Assembly: GCA_030706405.1 (NCBI GenBank)
Contig: JAUZOO010000014.1
Span: 34,573-98,572, forward strand
Direction of reading: 5' to 3'
Origin: Bacteroidota bacterium
GTDB lineage: Bacteria > Bacteroidota > Bacteroidia > Bacteroidales > JAAUTT01
Length of the DNA: 64,000 nucleotides
This document shows, piece after piece, positions 44,794 through 54,600 of this stretch. Positions within the stretch are counted from its first letter, which is position 1. Every line of letters begins with the position of its first letter. Under the pieces are notes generated by a model. That model was not told the origin of the DNA. It searched no databases and saw only the letters and a list, made by a program, of their open reading frames with translations. A program made the translations under genes and the position numbers.

Positions 44794-47700
44794 ATGGAAA
44801 AAGCATTTAAAGAATTTAAGCCAACGAGCTGGTCAATCGACAATAAGACCAGTATCTACGTGTTGGCTGTTATTATCAGTGTTTTTGGGATATTCAGCTA
44901 CAACAGCATTCCCAAAGAACAGTTCCCTGAAATTGTGATTCCCTATGTGATGGTGAATACCGTCTATCCGGGAACCTCTCCGGCCGACATGGAAAATCTT
45001 GTTACCCGGCCGTTGGAAAAAAACCTGAAATCTATTAACGGTGTTAAGGTTATCAACAGTACCTCTATTCAGGATTATTCGTCGGTTGTGGTTGAGTTTC
45101 GTACCGGTATTGCGGTAGCGGAAGCCAAGCAACGGGTAAAGGATGCGGTGGACAAAACCAAGAAGGACCTGCCTACCGACCTGAAGACTGATCCCGAAGT
45201 TCGCGAGATCGACTTTTCGGAGTTCCCGATCATGTACCTGAATATTTCCGGGAAATACAGTCTCGATAAACTTAAGAAGTATGCTGATGTGCTTCAGGAC
45301 CGCATCGAGTCGCTCAAGGAAATTACCCGCGTAGACATCGTCGGTGCCCTCGATCGCGAAATTCAGGTGGACATCGATATGTACAAGCTTCAGGCTGCAA
45401 GCCTTACCTTTAGCGATGTTTACCGGATGATTGCTTCCGAAAATGTCACTATATCCGGCGGTAGTATCGACATGCAGGGAATGCGCCGGTCGGTTCGCGT
45501 AGTGGGAGAGTTTAAGGACATCGAAACGTTAAAGAATATTGTGGTTAGCTCATCGAGCGGGGCCCAGGTTTATTTAAAAGATATTGCTGACATCCGCGAC
45601 AGCTTTGCCGAGCAGGAAAGTTTTGCCCGTCTCAAAGGCGAGAATGTAATCACCTTGAATATTGTTAAAAAGAGCGGACAAAACCTTCTGGACGCTTCCG
45701 ATAAAATCAAGGAAATACTCAGCGATCTTCAGAAAAACAAATTTCCGAAAGACCTGAAGATTACCACTACCGGCGACCAGTCGAAATACACCCGTACAAC
45801 GCTTACCGACCTTAATAACACGATTATTATCGGATTTATTTTGGTTACCATGGTGTTGATGTTCTTTATGGGGCTTACAAACGCGATGTTCGTAGGTTTG
45901 TCGGTTCCCTTGTCGATGGCGCTTGCCTATATTCTGATGCCGGGTATCGGGTTTACCATGAACATGCTGGTAATGTTCTCGTTCATTTTTGCTCTCGGTA
46001 TCGTGGTTGACGATGCTATTGTGGTGGTCGAGAATACGCACCGTATTTTTAAGAAATCGAGTATGGACATTAAAACTGCGGCTAAGTTTGCGGCAGGAGA
46101 GGTGTTTGTGCCGATTCTTTCGGGAACGCTTACCACGCTGGCTCCATTCTTCCCGTTGGCTTTTTGGCCCGGCACTACCGGTAAGTTTATGTATTTTATT
46201 CCGGTAACGGTTATCATCACGCTGTTCATGTCACTTATCGTTGCTTACATCATTAACCCGGTGTTTGCGGTAACCTTTATGAAACCCAACGAGGAAGATA
46301 TTCAAACCATGAGCCGCAAACGCATCTTTACTATTGGCGGAATCATCGTCGGTTTGGGTGCTGCTTTTGATATGGTGGGATGGCATTTCCTCGGAAATCT
46401 TTCGATATTCTTTGGCATCTTGTTTATTTTTCATAATCTGTGGGGCTTTCATATTCTTATTCATTTTCAGCACAACATTATCCCCAAAACACTCGACCGT
46501 TATGAGAAGTTGCTGCGCTGGCTGCTCGAAGGCCGCCGTCCGTACGTGCTTCTTGTCAGCCTTATTGTGATGTTGTTTGCTACGGTTATGCTGTTGGGAG
46601 TTACCAAACCTAAAGTGGTGTTCTTCCCCGATAATGATCCGAATACGATTAATACGATGATAAAACTGCCGGTAGGTACCGATGTTAAAGTTACCGACTC
46701 CATTACGCGTGTGGTTGAAAAACGTATTATGAAGGTTTTGGGCTCCGATAACCAGATTGTGGAATCAGTGATTTCGAACGTGGCTTTAGGCGCATCGGAT
46801 TCGCATTTCGACTCGGGAAGTAAAACCTCCAACAAGGCAAAGGTTACCGTTAACTTTGTGGAATTTGCTAAACGTAAGGGCGAAAAAACCTCACCGTACA
46901 TGAACCGCATCCGCGATGCCGTAAAAGATATTCCGGGCGCTGAAATTTCGGTAGATAAGGAAAAGAACGGCCCTCCAACGGGTAAGCCAATCAATATTGA
47001 AATGACCGGCGACAACCTCGAAGAACTGATTGCAACCACCAACCGGTTTAAACGTTATCTCGATTCGATTAACATTCCCGGTGTGGAAGAACTGAAAACC
47101 GATTTTGATAACAGCAAACCCGAAGTGCTTGTCGAAATTGACCGTATCCGTGCTAATCGCGAAGGCGTTTCCACTGCCCAGGTAGGACAGGAGTTGCGTA
47201 CTGCTATTTTCGGTACCGAAAGCTCCAAATTCCGCGACGGTGAAGATCAGTACCCGATACAGGTGCGTTATAAATACGATCAGCGTACCAATATCGACCG
47301 GTTGCTTGATACCAAAATTACTTATCGTGATATGAATTCCGGCCAGCTTCGCCAGATACCGCTTTCGGCTGTGGCTAAAATCAATTATCAAAATTCGTAT
47401 GGAGGTATTAACCGTAAGAATGCCAAACGTATCATTACCGTTTCGTCGGCTGTGATACAAGGGTATAATGCCAACGAAATTATTGATCAGGTACGCAAGG
47501 CTATTCCTAAGTTTGATAAGAGCGAAAGTGTGGATATTAAGATTACCGGTGAGCAGGAAGATCAACAGGAGTCTGCTTCGTTCCTCGGAATGGCTATGAT
47601 GCTGGCCCTTTGTTTAATTGCCTTTATTTTGGTTACACAGTTTAACTCAATAAGCAAGCCGATAATTATTCTTGCCGAAGTAGTGTTTAGTGTTATTGGG

Positions 47701-48186
47701 GTTTTCCTCGGGTTTATTATCTCCGGAATGCCAATCTCAATTATCATGACCGGTATGGGTATGGTTGCACTGGCCGGTATTGTGGTTCGTAACGGTATTT
47801 TGCTGGTAGAGTTTACCGATATTCTTATCGATCGTGGCCTCAAAACCAAGGAAGCTATTATTCAGGCCGGTAAAACCCGTATCACGCCGGTAATGCTTAC
47901 GGCTATGGCGGCAATCCTCGGACTTATCCCGCTGGCTATCGGTTTCAATATCGATTTCTATGGATTATTTGCCAACTTCAACCCACATATCCATTTTGGC
48001 GGTGATAACGTTGCCTTCTTCGGCCCGCTGTCGTGGACTATTATCTTTGGGTTGTCGTTTGCAACGTTCCTTACCTTACTTTTTATCCCAATTATGTATT
48101 ACATAATGTATGCGGGCAGGATAGGGGCTAAACGCAGAATAGCCTCCCTGATACCTAAAAAGAAAGATTTGAAAGATTTGGTTTAA
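44794..48186 (+). CDS. RND family multidrug efflux permease (AcrB-like)
   Basis: Inner-membrane proton-driven pump. The 1130-residue protein has twelve membrane helices in two sets (helix 1 at about 22-40; helices 2-6 about 335-490; helix 7 about 585; helices 8-12 about 925-1110). The proton-relay motif is GIVVDDAIVVVEN in helix 4. Porter-domain pieces such as YPGTSPADMENLVTRPLEKNLKSINGVK are typical of the HAE-1 drug group, not of metal pumps. It is longer than AcrB by about 80 residues, mainly in an extra hydrophobic stretch around residues 505-560. Its stop is followed by a terminator. Context (TetR) points to drug or bile-like substrates, an inference. Confidence 0.93.
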   Translation: MEKAFKEFKPTSWSIDNKTSIYVLAVIISVFGIFSYNSIPKEQFPEIVIPYVMVNTVYPGTSPADMENLVTRPLEKNLKSINGVKVINSTSIQDYSSVVVEFRTGIAVAEAKQRVKDAVDKTKKDLPTDLKTDPEVREIDFSEFPIMYLNISGKYSLDKLKKYADVLQDRIESLKEITRVDIVGALDREIQVDIDMYKLQAASLTFSDVYRMIASENVTISGGSIDMQGMRRSVRVVGEFKDIETLKNIVVSSSSGAQVYLKDIADIRDSFAEQESFARLKGENVITLNIVKKSGQNLLDASDKIKEILSDLQKNKFPKDLKITTTGDQSKYTRTTLTDLNNTIIIGFILVTMVLMFFMGLTNAMFVGLSVPLSMALAYILMPGIGFTMNMLVMFSFIFALGIVVDDAIVVVENTHRIFKKSSMDIKTAAKFAAGEVFVPILSGTLTTLAPFFPLAFWPGTTGKFMYFIPVTVIITLFMSLIVAYIINPVFAVTFMKPNEEDIQTMSRKRIFTIGGIIVGLGAAFDMVGWHFLGNLSIFFGILFIFHNLWGFHILIHFQHNIIPKTLDRYEKLLRWLLEGRRPYVLLVSLIVMLFATVMLLGVTKPKVVFFPDNDPNTINTMIKLPVGTDVKVTDSITRVVEKRIMKVLGSDNQIVESVISNVALGASDSHFDSGSKTSNKAKVTVNFVEFAKRKGEKTSPYMNRIRDAVKDIPGAEISVDKEKNGPPTGKPINIEMTGDNLEELIATTNRFKRYLDSINIPGVEELKTDFDNSKPEVLVEIDRIRANREGVSTAQVGQELRTAIFGTESSKFRDGEDQYPIQVRYKYDQRTNIDRLLDTKITYRDMNSGQLRQIPLSAVAKINYQNSYGGINRKNAKRIITVSSAVIQGYNANEIIDQVRKAIPKFDKSESVDIKITGEQEDQQESASFLGMAMMLALCLIAFILVTQFNSISKPIIILAEVVFSVIGVFLGFIISGMPISIIMTGMGMVALAGIVVRNGILLVEFTDILIDRGLKTKEAIIQAGKTRITPVMLTAMAAILGLIPLAIGFNIDFYGLFANFNPHIHFGGDNVAFFGPLSWTIIFGLSFATFLTLLFIPIMYYIMYAGRIGAKRRIASLIPKKKDLKDLV

Positions 48187-48234
48187 TTAGAATCAAGAAT
48201 CAGGAAGTAACATTATTGGTTCTTGCATATTCCT

Positions 48235-48275
48235 AAAACTGCCATTCCGAGTGAAACCGGGGTGGCAGTTTTTTT
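48235..48275 (+). terminator. Terminator after the TetR-RND operon
   Basis: Stem AAAACTGCCA (48235-48244) and TGGCAGTTTT (48263-48272), inner CCG/CGG pairs, followed by T residues. It ends the first pump operon. Confidence 0.8.
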
Positions 48276-48404
48276 GTGTTTTTAGGAAAGCGAGAGCAAA
48301 GGAGATGTTCCAAAGCGTAACCTTTTTAATTGACCCGGATTAGTTAAAATCGCTCGAAAAGTATAAATTTTTAATTTCTTAACTTAGTTTTGGTTTATAT
48401 CCTT

Positions 48405-48412
48405 TAGCTTTG
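48405..48412 (+). promoter_or_regulatory. Putative -7 promoter element for the metal-efflux cluster
   Basis: TAGCTTTG matches TAnnTTTG and lies 22 bases before the ATG of the His-rich gene. The -33 element is not obvious. Confidence 0.45.
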
Positions 48413-48434
48413 CAGCCGGAAATATTAAAAACCG

Positions 48435-48797
48435 ATGCAAAGAATCCGGTCATTTGTTGCAATATTATTAATCCCTGCAGTTTGCTGGCTATTTACCAAT
48501 GCGGTAATCAACCAACACTCGCATATATTGCCCAATGGTCAGATTATTACCCACGCGCACCCTTACACCCCCGATAAGGGCAGTTCTTCGCCTTTTCAGT
48601 CGCATCAGCATAGTCCTTTAATTTTTCAGATTCTTGGACAGCTCTCCAATCCTGCCGGTATCTTTGGTATTGCTGCTGCAATCCTTTCGGTGTTTCTTTT
48701 CCGCAAACAAAACCTTATTGCCGGTTTAACGGCTCACCCTCTATTTAATCAACACTGCCGCCTGGCAGCTGGCAGGGCCCCTCCGGCCATCGTCTGA
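48435..48797 (+). CDS. Small His-rich membrane protein at head of metal-efflux cluster
   Basis: A 120-residue protein with an N-terminal signal or membrane anchor (about 6-24), a histidine-rich segment right after it (HSHILPNGQIITHAHPY, then a second HQH), a second hydrophobic helix (about 73-90) and a variable tail. The histidines suggest metal binding in the periplasm. It is followed by the czcC-, czcB- and czcA-type genes on the same strand, so I infer a metal-handling or sensing role. Function untested. Similar small His-rich proteins at this position are known in Bacteroidota pump loci. Confidence 0.65.
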   Translation: MQRIRSFVAILLIPAVCWLFTNAVINQHSHILPNGQIITHAHPYTPDKGSSSPFQSHQHSPLIFQILGQLSNPAGIFGIAAAILSVFLFRKQNLIAGLTAHPLFNQHCRLAAGRAPPAIV

Positions 48798-48874
48798 CCT
48801 TTTCTTATTTCATCATTTCATATTAGTTAATCATTACCCGGAATAATCGCCCGGGATAATCATTTTATGCACAC

Positions 48875-50122
48875 ATGAGAATCAGGATTATTCCCTTTGG
48901 AATGCTGTTCCTGTTTTTTGGCAGTGTTGCTTTTGCACAAACACCGGTTACCCTACAACAGGCGCTGGCTTTGTCGCGCAAAAACAACGCATTTTACCAG
49001 GCCGAGAAACAATCGGTGGATATCGCACAGGCCGATGTCACCACAGCTCAGTTAAAACCCAACCCCAGCGTGAGTGTTGGGGTTCAACAGTTAACCTCTT
49101 CGAAATATTTTCCGGAGAATACCGGTTTTTTTAGTTCGGCCAACCGACAGGTTTCCTATCAGGTAAGCAAACCATTTCAGGTAGCCGGGCAAAGAAAATA
49201 TAAAATTCAGCAGGCCCAGGCAGGTGTAACTCTGGCACAAACAAACCTGTTTGATTTTGAACGCAACATGCTTGGCGAAGCCGCCGGGCAATGGCTCGAC
49301 GTTTGGTACGCCGCCAAAAAGGCTGAGATCATCCAGAAAGCAGGCATCAATTCCGACACGCTGGTTAAGGTAAGCCGCATCAGGCTTAAGGATCAGGCAA
49401 TCACTACAACGGAGTTTTCGCGTACACAGATTATGGACAGCCAGTATAAGCTGATGCTGCTCAGCGCCCGCCAGGATTTCAAAAGCCAGTGGGAAAACCT
49501 GCAATACCTTTTAGGTACGCACGACAGCCTCCGAATCGACGATGAAGGACTATCACTTTTGCCATTGCCCAAATCCGTCGATTCGCTTCTTAATTATGCC
49601 ATGCATAACCGCACCGATCTGCTCGTATGTCAGCAAACCATCGAGAAATCGAAGGTCGAAATCATGCTTCAGCAGGCACTGGCCAAGCCTCAGCCCGAAG
49701 TTGCGGTGGGCTACAGCCGTCAGAACCAGGTGCCATATTGGGGGGTAAGCGTGTCGGTGCCATTAACGGTTTACGATCGCAATCAGGGCGAGATTGCGAA
49801 AGCTAAGGTTACGGCGCAGCAGGCCGAAAGTACGGCACAGGCCACCATCCTCAAGATAAAATCGGAAGTGAAAATTGCTTTTAACGAGTACATGACCAAT
49901 AAAGCTACTTTCGAGAAATATCACGACATCTACGCACAATCGGAGAGCGTTTTAAAAACGGTAAAATTCAGCTACCTGCGCGGCGGAACGACGATTGTGG
50001 ATTATCTCGAAGCCGAGCGCAACTGGTTCGATCTTCAAAACCAGTATTTCGATGCCATGTACAATTATCGCAAAAGCCTTATCAACGTGTTGGTAGTGTC
50101 GAACCTGATAACCAAAATATAA
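48875..50122 (+). CDS. TolC/CzcC family outer membrane protein of metal RND system
   Basis: Outer-membrane factor of the second pump. The 415-residue protein has a signal peptide (MRIRIIPFGMLFLFFGSVAFAQ) and two OEP repeats (about 25-210 and 230-410), the second ending FSYLRGGTTIVDYLEAERNWFDLQNQYFDAMYNYRKSLINVLVVSNLI. The pattern is that of CzcC/CusC. Its stop codon overlaps the start codon of the adaptor gene by one base (TAATG), so the two are translationally coupled. Confidence 0.88.
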   Translation: MRIRIIPFGMLFLFFGSVAFAQTPVTLQQALALSRKNNAFYQAEKQSVDIAQADVTTAQLKPNPSVSVGVQQLTSSKYFPENTGFFSSANRQVSYQVSKPFQVAGQRKYKIQQAQAGVTLAQTNLFDFERNMLGEAAGQWLDVWYAAKKAEIIQKAGINSDTLVKVSRIRLKDQAITTTEFSRTQIMDSQYKLMLLSARQDFKSQWENLQYLLGTHDSLRIDDEGLSLLPLPKSVDSLLNYAMHNRTDLLVCQQTIEKSKVEIMLQQALAKPQPEVAVGYSRQNQVPYWGVSVSVPLTVYDRNQGEIAKAKVTAQQAESTAQATILKIKSEVKIAFNEYMTNKATFEKYHDIYAQSESVLKTVKFSYLRGGTTIVDYLEAERNWFDLQNQYFDAMYNYRKSLINVLVVSNLITKI

Positions 50123-51105
50123 TGAACCAATATTTACGAAACATGAGATCACTGTATCTATTCATCATCATAACCATTTTTGCGGCCGGCTGTCATTCTA
50201 AAACCGAAACCCGGCAGGCTTTGCTGCTTACCTCTGAGCCCGACCCGGAGCTTAAAGATGGCGGAAAATTAATCGAGTTTCCTGCCAATTCGAAACAATT
50301 GCAGCTTTTTACAACCATTTCTACTGACAATCGTCAGTTTCAAATGTCACTTTCGGCTCCGGCATCGGTTGTTGGTCGCGTGGAAAAATCGGGGGCCAAT
50401 CCGCTTATTGTTTTCGATGCGCCCGATATTACCGGGGTATATTCGGCATTTATCCAGAATGAAAGTCTGGCCAAAACCGCGCGTATTAATTTTGATCGCG
50501 TCAACGATCTTTATAAAAACGGCGCAGCTACCGGAAAGGAATTTAACGATGCCTCGTCGGAGCTGATGACCGTCCAGACTTCTCTTGCCGAAAACGAAGC
50601 CCGCTTGCGCGAAGCCGGACTGAACCCCGAAAGCCTTAAAAAAGCTGGCAAAGGGACGATATGGCTCATCTGCGACCTTCCCGAATCGGAATTAAACCTT
50701 GTAAAGAAAGGCCAGAAATACGATTTGAAGTTCCCGAGTTTCCCCGGTGAGACATTCTCGGCCAACATCGATGTCATTGCCGATGTAATGAACACCCAAA
50801 CCCGTAAAATCAAAGTGCGGCTTTCGATGGTGGACAAACAGGAACGCATCCGCCCGGGAATGTATGCCGAAGTGAAATTTGAAGCTCCGCATAAAGGTCT
50901 GATGATTCCCAAGAAAGCCGTTATCAGTGCTAACGCCCGGTATTATGTGTTTATTAAAAAGACAGCCAACGTGTTTGAACGACGCGAGGTTACCCTCTCC
51001 TCCGAAGCCGGCGACTACATTGAAATTTCCGGCGGATTGAAAACCGGCGAAACCGTGGTGACGAGTAATGTTTATCTCTTAAAAGGAATTGATTTGGGGA
51101 TTTAG
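50122..51105 (+). CDS. CzcB/CusB-type efflux periplasmic adaptor lipoprotein
   Basis: Membrane-fusion protein of the second pump. It is 327 residues with a lipoprotein signal (LFIIITIFAAGCHSK). A gap-filled lipoyl-like domain, a helical hairpin (about 110-170) and a beta-barrel domain with FEAPHKGLMIPKKAVIS follow. The first 40 mature residues lack the usual metal-binding Met/His cluster of CusB. The start overlaps the preceding stop; an internal ATG seven codons on (50143) would give a cleaner signal peptide. The pump gene starts 281 bases downstream, after a repeat-rich spacer. Confidence 0.85.
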   Translation: MNQYLRNMRSLYLFIIITIFAAGCHSKTETRQALLLTSEPDPELKDGGKLIEFPANSKQLQLFTTISTDNRQFQMSLSAPASVVGRVEKSGANPLIVFDAPDITGVYSAFIQNESLAKTARINFDRVNDLYKNGAATGKEFNDASSELMTVQTSLAENEARLREAGLNPESLKKAGKGTIWLICDLPESELNLVKKGQKYDLKFPSFPGETFSANIDVIADVMNTQTRKIKVRLSMVDKQERIRPGMYAEVKFEAPHKGLMIPKKAVISANARYYVFIKKTANVFERREVTLSSEAGDYIEISGGLKTGETVVTSNVYLLKGIDLGI

Positions 51106-51330
51106 GAAGCCCCACCCCGGCCCTCCCCAAAGGGGAGGGGGAAAATCATGCCACTCCTTGGGGTAGCGGATTTTCCCCTTTTTAAGGGGAGACACAGAGG
51201 GGTTTCTTTTCGAATTTCCACAGGCGGAATTGCAACTGAACAAAGTGGTTTCAGCGAAGCTAAATTCCGCCTAACCAACGGAGCGGTTTTATCCCCCTTG
51301 GTGAAGGGGGCAGGGGGATTGAAATCGAAT
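51106..51330. repeat. Mosaic of GC-rich palindromes between the adaptor and pump genes
   Basis: Several short hairpins stand side by side: CCCTCCCCAAAGGGGAGGG (51121-51139), CCCC-n7-GGGG (51175-51189), AGGCGGAATT (51222-51231) with AATTCCGCCT (51263-51272), and CCCCCTT (51293-51299) with AAGGGGG (51304-51310). No reasonable gene is encoded. It looks like a dispersed, transposon-derived intergenic repeat that has entered the pump operon. Confidence 0.65.
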
Positions 51331-51386
51331 TAAGATCTCTTTCCTCAATCACTTAATCACATAATAGCTTAGTCACATAAAAGACA

Positions 51387-54300
51387 ATGAAAAAACTCAT
51401 TCAATTCATCATAAAAAACCGCGCTATTGTTTTGCTGGCAGCCTTGTTGCTGGCGGCTACCGGTGTTTGGGCGTGGTTTCAGCTCGACATCGAAGCGTAT
51501 CCCGACATCAGCGATACGGAAGTGGGCGTAATCACCCAGCTTAACGGGCTGCCTTCCGAAGAAGTGGAACAACAGGTAACCATTCCGGTCGAAAGGGCTT
51601 TAAACACCGTTCCGGGCGTTATCTCCAAACGGTCGAGATCGATATTCGGACTTTCGAACGTAACACTTACGTTTGACGACAAAACGGACATCTATCGTGC
51701 CCGCCAGTTGGTACTCGAAAAGCTTAAAGATGCCGAACTGCCCGACGGCGTTGCGCCTGTACTTACCCCGATGACCATGGCCATGGGCGAAATTTTCCGG
51801 TACGTGATTGACGCACCCGATAGTGTGCCGCTAACCTATCTTCGCGAGTTGCAGGATTATGTTATCATTCCTAAACTTTTACAAGCCGAAGGTGTGGTAG
51901 ACGTGTCTAACTTTGGCGGCTTGGAACGGCAGTTTCAGGTGGTGATCAATCCTATTCAACTGGAGAAATATAACCTCAAAGTACAGGATATTTCGGATGC
52001 CATTACCGCCAACAACAAAAACACCGGAGGTAATTATATCCGCATTGGCTCGTCACAGATGAACATTCGAGGTATTGGGCGTATCGCCAAGGCCGAAGAC
52101 ATTGGCAACATTGTTATTGATAACCGCGATGGCGTGCCGATTCTCATTAAAGATGTGGCAACCGTCGAAATCGGTAACTTCCCGCCAAACGGAATTCTTG
52201 GTTACAGCGACCGCTCACGTAATGCCTCCAAAAACATGAGCATCGAAGGTATTGTGCTGTTAAAGAAATTCGAAAATCCTTCGCGAACGATGGTTAATGT
52301 GTACGATAAGGTGAACGAATTAAATAACGACATCCTTCCGAAAGGCATCCGCATCAACACTTTTTACGACCGTACCGAACTGGTTAAACTCACCATCCAT
52401 ACAGTAGCCAAAACCCTCATGGAAGGGATGATTGTGGTGCTGTTGGTGCTCACCCTGCTTCTGGGAAACTGGAAAGCGGCCACTATCTCAGCATTAGCCA
52501 TTCCTTTTTCGTTGTTGTTTGCCTTCATCTGCATGTATCTTACCGGCATTCCGGCCAACCTGCTTTCGTTGGGAGCCATCGATTTCGGGATTATTGTCGA
52601 TGCCTCCGTGGTGATGGTCGAAGCTATTTTCCGTAACCTCGGTTCGGCATCCCGGTTCGACAAAGAGATGGGAATACAGACGGTTGTCATCCGGTCGTCG
52701 CGCGAAATTCAGCGGCAGATACTCTTTACCGTTGTCATCATCATTGTGGCGCTTCTGCCCATGTTTACACTGCAACGTGTCGAGGGACGACTTTTTTCGC
52801 CCATGGCATGGACGCTTTCGTTCGCCATATTGGGTTCGTTGGTTTATTCGTTAACGCTGGTGCCCATCCTGGCATCATATATTTTCAAAACCAATTCGGC
52901 AGAACACAAAAATATCCTTTGGGATTTAATCCAGAAAGGTTACAGTCACCTGCTCAAACGTGCACTTGCCGTGCCGCGGCTGGTGATGATTATTGCAACG
53001 GCTATTGTTGTCCTCGGGATATGGGGAGGGACGAAACTGGGAACAGAGTTCCTCCCCGAACTCGATGAGGGTTGCATCTGGGTGCGGGTATTTCTGCCTT
53101 CGGGTATATCGCTCGAATCTGCACGGCAGTATCCGGAGCTTATCCGCAAAGAGCTTTCGAAATACGAAGAAGTAAAAGGCGTGATGACCCAGCTGGGCCG
53201 CACCGACGATGGCATGGACCCGTTCGGCCCGAACCGTATCGAGGCAATGGTGCAGCTAAAACAACCGTATGACTCGTGGGCGAGCAAACGAACCAAGAAA
53301 GAACTGGTGCTCGACATCAAACACCGGCTCGAAAGCCTTATGCCCGGCGCCGATTTCACCATCACGCAGCCCATCATCGACATGGTGACGGAAAATGCCA
53401 CCGGATCGTCATCCGACCTGGCCATCTTTCTCTCTGGTCGCAACCTCGATACGCTGCGGCGATACAGCGAAAAGATATTAGCCATTGCTCGTAAGATTCC
53501 CGGGGCTTCGGAGACGGCCATCGAGCAGGAAAACAAACAAACCCAGCTGGTGGTGGCAGTTAACCGCGAAGCTGCCGCCCGTTACGGGGTAAACGTGTCG
53601 GATATTAATGCGGTGCTCGAAATGGCTATCGGAGGGCTTCCGGTAAGTTCACTCTGGGAAGAAGAGCGACGGTTTGACATCATTCTCCGCTATAATCGCG
53701 AGAGCCGCAACACACCCGAACAAATCGGAAAGATCATCATTCCTACCAAAACCGGTTTACGCATACCGCTTTCGCAGGTAGCCAGCATTAAACTTGCCGA
53801 AGCGCAATCCATCATCTGCCGCAGCGACGAAGAACGGCAGATAACGGTGAAGACCAATATCCGAGGCCGCGACCAGGGCAGTTTTGCCAAAGAAGTACGC
53901 GAAAAGATTGACCAACAGATAAAGCTCCCGGCCAATTATTCGTACAGTCTGGGCGGACAGTTCGAGAACCTGCAACGTTCGCAAAGTCGTTTTGCCTTTA
54001 TTGTACCGGTTACCTTGCTGCTTATCTTTGCCATTCTGCTGATACTGTTTAATTACCAGTTTAAATACGCGCTCATTGTCATGGCCAATATTCCGTTCGC
54101 TGTGATTGGCGGGGTTGGGGGATTATACCTTCGGAAAATTAATTTTAGTATTTCGGCGGGCGTGGGTTTTGTTTCGCTGGCCGGGGTTTGCGTTATGGCC
54201 GGGGTATTGTGGGTGAGCTACCTGAACCGGTTAAACCGGAAACGAAAACTTTCGCTTAAAGAGATGGTGCTGAATGGCTCATTGGTGCAGTTTCGGCCTA

Positions 54301-54476
54301 TTTTTCTGGTAATGCTCATTGCCATTATCGGGTTACTGCCGGCTGCACTCAACACCGGTGTAGGTTCGGATGTTCAGCGTCCGCTGGCTACCGTAATTGT
54401 GGGAGGATTGATTTCGTCACTATTGATAACCATCATCACTACGCCGGTGCTGTATTTGCTTGCACATAAAGAGTAA
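51387..54476 (+). CDS. CzcA/CusA family heavy-metal RND efflux pump
   Basis: Inner-membrane proton-driven pump for metal cations. The 1029-residue protein has the twelve-helix RND layout. The motif in helix 4 is AIDFGIIVDASVVMVEAIFRN, of the HME group, where the drug pumps have DDAIVVVEN. The porter blocks VEQQVTIPVERALNTVPGV, and ERRFDIILRYNRESRNTPEQI in the C-terminal half, also fit CzcA/CusA. The specific metal (Zn, Co, Cd, Cu or Ag) is not predictable here; the His-rich leader gene suggests a divalent or copper ion. The gene lies 281 bases after the adaptor; a terminator follows its stop. Confidence 0.93.
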   Translation: MKKLIQFIIKNRAIVLLAALLLAATGVWAWFQLDIEAYPDISDTEVGVITQLNGLPSEEVEQQVTIPVERALNTVPGVISKRSRSIFGLSNVTLTFDDKTDIYRARQLVLEKLKDAELPDGVAPVLTPMTMAMGEIFRYVIDAPDSVPLTYLRELQDYVIIPKLLQAEGVVDVSNFGGLERQFQVVINPIQLEKYNLKVQDISDAITANNKNTGGNYIRIGSSQMNIRGIGRIAKAEDIGNIVIDNRDGVPILIKDVATVEIGNFPPNGILGYSDRSRNASKNMSIEGIVLLKKFENPSRTMVNVYDKVNELNNDILPKGIRINTFYDRTELVKLTIHTVAKTLMEGMIVVLLVLTLLLGNWKAATISALAIPFSLLFAFICMYLTGIPANLLSLGAIDFGIIVDASVVMVEAIFRNLGSASRFDKEMGIQTVVIRSSREIQRQILFTVVIIIVALLPMFTLQRVEGRLFSPMAWTLSFAILGSLVYSLTLVPILASYIFKTNSAEHKNILWDLIQKGYSHLLKRALAVPRLVMIIATAIVVLGIWGGTKLGTEFLPELDEGCIWVRVFLPSGISLESARQYPELIRKELSKYEEVKGVMTQLGRTDDGMDPFGPNRIEAMVQLKQPYDSWASKRTKKELVLDIKHRLESLMPGADFTITQPIIDMVTENATGSSSDLAIFLSGRNLDTLRRYSEKILAIARKIPGASETAIEQENKQTQLVVAVNREAAARYGVNVSDINAVLEMAIGGLPVSSLWEEERRFDIILRYNRESRNTPEQIGKIIIPTKTGLRIPLSQVASIKLAEAQSIICRSDEERQITVKTNIRGRDQGSFAKEVREKIDQQIKLPANYSYSLGGQFENLQRSQSRFAFIVPVTLLLIFAILLILFNYQFKYALIVMANIPFAVIGGVGGLYLRKINFSISAGVGFVSLAGVCVMAGVLWVSYLNRLNRKRKLSLKEMVLNGSLVQFRPIFLVMLIAIIGLLPAALNTGVGSDVQRPLATVIVGGLISSLLITIITTPVLYLLAHKE

Positions 54477-54477
54477 T

Positions 54478-54540
54478 GCCAGGCTGGTTAAGTTTGCCCC
54501 CGCTAAGTGACAATATAATTGATTGCCTGGCGGGGGCATT
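54478..54540 (+). terminator. Terminator after the metal RND pump
   Basis: Two nested stems: TGCCAGGC (54478-54485) with GCCTGGC (54525-54531), and TGCCCCCGC (54495-54503) with GCGGGGGCA (54530-54538) ahead of TTTTG. The two are mutually exclusive at GCGG, but either would end transcription. Confidence 0.65.
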
Positions 54541-54600
54541 TTGTTAGCGTCGGTTTAATTTTACAGTTACCGGCTTGGAGCAATCGGGAACAGCCTTTTA

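Noticed and set aside
46231..47849. Several minus-strand frames opposite the RND pump gene
   Set aside because: All are inside the conserved pump gene and have no supporting features.
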